Source of the DNA: Gammaproteobacteria bacterium
Lineage (GTDB): Bacteria > Pseudomonadota > Gammaproteobacteria > Pseudomonadales > Halieaceae
DNA: 64,000 bases
Assembly: GCA_030427485.1 (NCBI GenBank)
Contig: JAUICG010000006.1
Coordinates: 62,001 to 126,000, forward strand
Direction of reading: 5' to 3'
Shown here: positions 61,627 to 64,000 of the stretch, in pieces
Numbering within the stretch: position 1 is the first letter of the stretch
Layout of the letters: the number at the start of each line of letters is the position of its first letter
Notes under the pieces: generated by a model
The model's input: the letters and a program-made list of their open reading frames with translations, nothing else
Databases searched by the model: none
What the model was told of the DNA's origin: nothing
Program-made: the position numbers and the translations under genes

Positions 61627-61800
61627 CGGTTCAGTTTGATATTTGACCTACCTTGAGAGCCTGAGAGGCAGGGTGGCGGTCGGGACACGCCAAAAAGCGT
61701 ACATCCATGTACAGGCTCGGGTGGCGACGTCCTGTCGCCACACGGTCCCGACCGCCACCCTGCCTCTCAGGCTCTCGACCATCATCAATTTTCGAGGCGA
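61627..61800. repeat. Long inverted-repeat element, copy B
   Basis: The main stem pairs 61655-61686 with 61745-61776, perfectly complementary over 32 bp. The loop holds two hairpins: GTACAT-CC-ATGTAC (61699-61712) and GTGGCGAC-GTCCT-GTCGCCAC (61721-61741). The core, including GCCAAAAAGCG and the second hairpin, matches copy A near 18.78-18.85 kb. The flanks are also related (TCAGTTTGA on the left, TATCAA/CATCAA plus ATTTTC/ATTTC-like on the right), but the stem sequence differs. It lacks the 13-bp inner stem of copy A and its outer arms no longer pair. Confidence 0.8.
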
Positions 61801-61880
61801 GACACTTCAGACCTACGGGTATCTGGATAATTAACCGAACACTGTGTAGGCTTTCGCTTCCTTCGATACGCGGTGAACCA

Positions 61881-63119
61881 ATGGATACTTCCTGGAACCT
61901 GCTGGACCCCGCCGTGATGGGCGATGAAACCACGATGCATGCGTTGTTCCGACAACTGCGCGAGCAGGACCCTGTCTGCCGGGTGGAACATCCGGATTTC
62001 GAACCGTTCTGGGCGATTACCCGGCACGATGACATCAAGCGCATCAGCCAGAACAATGCGGAGTTCCTGAACAATCCCCGCACGGTGTTGATCCAGCAGG
62101 AATTCGAGCGCGCGCTGCTGGAAAAGTTCGGCACGCGCAACGGCCTGGAAACGCTCATTCACATGGACGACCCCAAGCACAGGAAGCTGCGCAATGTCAC
62201 ACGCGACTGGTTCAAGCCCGGACCGGTGGGCAAACTGCGCGGGGATATCGAAACCATCGCGCGGCAGTATGTCGACAAGATGGAGGCGATGGGCACCGAG
62301 TGCGATTTTGTAAGAGATATTGCACTGCTTTTTCCGCTGCGGGTCATTATGTCCATCATCGGCGTCGCGCCGGACGAAGAGGCGATGATGCTGAAGCTGA
62401 CTCAGGAATTGTTCGGCGGCCAGGACCCCACGCAGTCCAGGGGTGGCGATGTGGACGACGGCATGGGCGTGCTGATGGACTTCTTCGCCTACTTCACCGC
62501 CGTGGTGGAAGACCGCAAGAAAAACCCCACCGGCGACCTGGCCTCCGTTCTCGCCAACGCCCTTGTCGACGGCGAGCCCATGGAGCAACTCGACCAGATC
62601 AGCTATTTCATTATTACGGCGACGGCCGGCCACGACACGACCTCGGCCACCATCAGCGGCGGTATGAAGGCGCTGCTGGAACACCCGGAGCAACTGGCTA
62701 AACTGCGCGACAACCCGGACCTGGCGCCGCAGGCGGCGCGCGAAATGATCCGCTGGGTATCCCCGGTGCGGCACATGATGCGCACGACCACGGAAGAGAT
62801 CACATTGCGCGGCAAGACCCTGAAGGCCGGCGACAGCCTCTGCCTGTGGTATCCCTCGGCCAATCGCGACAGCGAGGCGATAGACGACCCGGACCGCTTC
62901 GATATCGAGCGGGACAATCGCAACCAACTCGCCTTCGGCTATGGCGGGCATATGTGCCTGGGCCAGCACCTGGCAATCCTGGAAGTCGAGGTGTTCTTCC
63001 GTGAACTGCTGCCGCGGCTTGCGCACATCGAGATGTCCGCCGAGCCCGAATGGGTGCAGGCGATTTTTGTCGGCGGCCTGAAATCCATGCCCGTGCGCTA
63101 CGCATTCTATCGCCAGTAG
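61881..63119 (+). CDS. Cytochrome P450 (second)
   Basis: This 412-residue soluble P450 has the I-helix motif AGHDTTS, E-x-x-R in REMIRW and the heme loop FGYGGHMCLGQ with the cysteine near residue 359. AGHDTT and the following WVSPVRHMMRT resemble bacterial P450s acting on alkyl chains, fatty acids or sterol side chains, but the family cannot be fixed by eye. It differs clearly from the P450 at 1.7-3.0 kb. The ATG at 61881 gives a normal length; the frame upstream lies within the repeat element. It stands alone, with no ferredoxin nearby. The substrate is unknown. Confidence 0.95.
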   Translation: MDTSWNLLDPAVMGDETTMHALFRQLREQDPVCRVEHPDFEPFWAITRHDDIKRISQNNAEFLNNPRTVLIQQEFERALLEKFGTRNGLETLIHMDDPKHRKLRNVTRDWFKPGPVGKLRGDIETIARQYVDKMEAMGTECDFVRDIALLFPLRVIMSIIGVAPDEEAMMLKLTQELFGGQDPTQSRGGDVDDGMGVLMDFFAYFTAVVEDRKKNPTGDLASVLANALVDGEPMEQLDQISYFIITATAGHDTTSATISGGMKALLEHPEQLAKLRDNPDLAPQAAREMIRWVSPVRHMMRTTTEEITLRGKTLKAGDSLCLWYPSANRDSEAIDDPDRFDIERDNRNQLAFGYGGHMCLGQHLAILEVEVFFRELLPRLAHIEMSAEPEWVQAIFVGGLKSMPVRYAFYRQ

Positions 63120-63159
63120 CCGGCTTGACCAGCGCCGTCAGCTTGACTTTACTGACGGT

Positions 63160-64000
63160 ATGGAAAAGCGCGACGCGGCAGCCACACCCCGCAATGGCCT
63201 CGAGAAAATCCTGGAGGATCATGCCCGGTGGCTCGCCGGCGAGGGCGCAAGCGGACGTCGCGCAGAACTCGCAGAAGCGAACCTGGCGCACAGCGACCTC
63301 AGCGAATGCATTCTCCGTGGTGCCGATCTCAGCGGCGCGAATCTGCGCGACGCCAATCTGCTTGGGGCAGATCTGCGCGGCGCCGACCTCAGCGAATGCC
63401 AACTGGACGGCGCGGTGCTGGAGCACGCGCAACTCGGCGAAGCGCGACTGGTGCGGGCGCAACTCTGCGGCGCGCGGCTGCAGGGTGTGCAGGGCCTCGC
63501 CAGGGCGCAGCTGAGAGACGCCAACCTGACGGATGCGCTCGGCCTCACCGCCGACGATATCGCCGGCGCCGATCTCACGGGCGTCCGCCTGCCCGCGGCG
63601 TTGGCCGGCATGGAGCGTATCGGGCACCTGGGCGATGTCGCGGGTATCGCGCGGCCGCTGTACCTGTTCCTGCTGCTGGTGAATGCCTTTATCGTGCTCA
63701 CCGTGTTCTCGACGCCTGACGTGTCCATCTTCACCAATGCCCCGTCAGCGGTGATGCCCAATCTGTCCACCAGTATCCCGGCGGCTTCGCTATTCTGGAT
63801 TGCCCCGTTGATCCTGGTATTTCTCTTCGCCTACCAGCAGTTCTACATGACCCGGTTCTGGCAGTGCGTCGCCGGCCTGCCCGACGTGCTACCCGACGGC
63901 TCGCGAATTGAAGACCGCGCCGATCCCTGGCTGTTCATCGGCCTGGTTCGCCTGCGCGCGGGGATGGGTGCCGTCGGATTCCGCGAGGCGGTGCTCATCT
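63160..64000 (+). CDS. Pentapeptide-repeat membrane protein (truncated by window end)
   Basis: The frame is open from the ATG at 63160 to the window edge (280 codons). Residues about 35-150 are pentapeptide repeats of the A(D/N)LxxA kind, such as GADLSGANLRDANLLGADL, which form a right-handed beta-helix. Two hydrophobic helices follow (about residues 165-185 and 213-231) and then a soluble stretch. No signal peptide is seen, so the repeat domain is probably cytoplasmic and tethered to the inner membrane. Function is unknown; pentapeptide proteins range from gyrase protectors to scaffolds. The ribosome site is weak, so another start nearby is possible. Confidence 0.82.
   Translation, partial: MEKRDAAATPRNGLEKILEDHARWLAGEGASGRRAELAEANLAHSDLSECILRGADLSGANLRDANLLGADLRGADLSECQLDGAVLEHAQLGEARLVRAQLCGARLQGVQGLARAQLRDANLTDALGLTADDIAGADLTGVRLPAALAGMERIGHLGDVAGIARPLYLFLLLVNAFIVLTVFSTPDVSIFTNAPSAVMPNLSTSIPAASLFWIAPLILVFLFAYQQFYMTRFWQCVAGLPDVLPDGSRIEDRADPWLFIGLVRLRAGMGAVGFREAVLI

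Overview
The window is high-GC bacterial DNA, densely coded, with tandem TonB-dependent receptors, cytochromes P450, a Baeyer-Villiger-type monooxygenase, a TRAP transporter, an Entner-Doudoroff operon and an exosortase (PEP-CTERM) surface-protein module. This gene set fits an aerobic marine gammaproteobacterium, most likely of the Halieaceae/OM60-NOR5 kind. That placement is an inference from gene content; no rRNA, tRNA or other phylogenetic marker is present. About 39 protein genes are supported. No tRNA, rRNA, CRISPR array, transposase or prophage was seen.

Layout. 1-4.7 kb: small exported proteins, a P450, a small membrane protein and a membrane-anchored alpha/beta hydrolase. 5-11 kb: a Coq4-like protein followed by two translationally coupled TonB-dependent receptors. 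11-18.7 kb (minus strand): a cardiolipin-synthase-like phospholipase D protein, a Rieske oxygenase, a molybdopterin oxidoreductase and an S8 serine-protease lipoprotein. 19-39.7 kb: the surface module, made of the TPR lipoprotein PrsT, a small lipoprotein, a 3315-residue glycine-rich protein and, divergent from it, a 2288-residue beta-helix-like protein. The two giants share a repeat region and a C-terminal module and both end in an unusual V-P-x-P-G-T sorting tail. 39.7-46 kb: an acyl-CoA synthetase, an FAD dehydrogenase, a Nudix lipoprotein, an alpha/beta hydrolase and a secreted protein. 46-54 kb (minus strand): a TRAP transporter followed by a PuuA-like ligase, an aldehyde dehydrogenase, an iron alcohol dehydrogenase and a sulfotransferase, read here as uptake and oxidation of an amine or amino alcohol. 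54-64 kb: a flavin monooxygenase, the zwf-pgl-edd operon with a HAD phosphatase, a secretin-like protein, a second P450 and a truncated pentapeptide-repeat membrane protein.

The most interesting signals are three. First, a long inverted-repeat element occurs twice (about 18.7 and 61.7 kb); its arms differ between copies but remain self-complementary around a conserved core of two hairpins. Second, the 570-bp region between the two giant genes carries two divergent sigma-54-type promoters, each with the same 17-bp motif in mirrored orientation at a normal enhancer distance. This fits known PrsK/PrsR sigma-54 control of PEP-CTERM systems. Third, the glycine-rich giant contains nearly identical 1362-bp tandem repeats resembling polyglycine-II or PE_PGRS-type architecture.

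All family calls come from reading motifs and general family knowledge. No database search was run, so substrates are inferences throughout.
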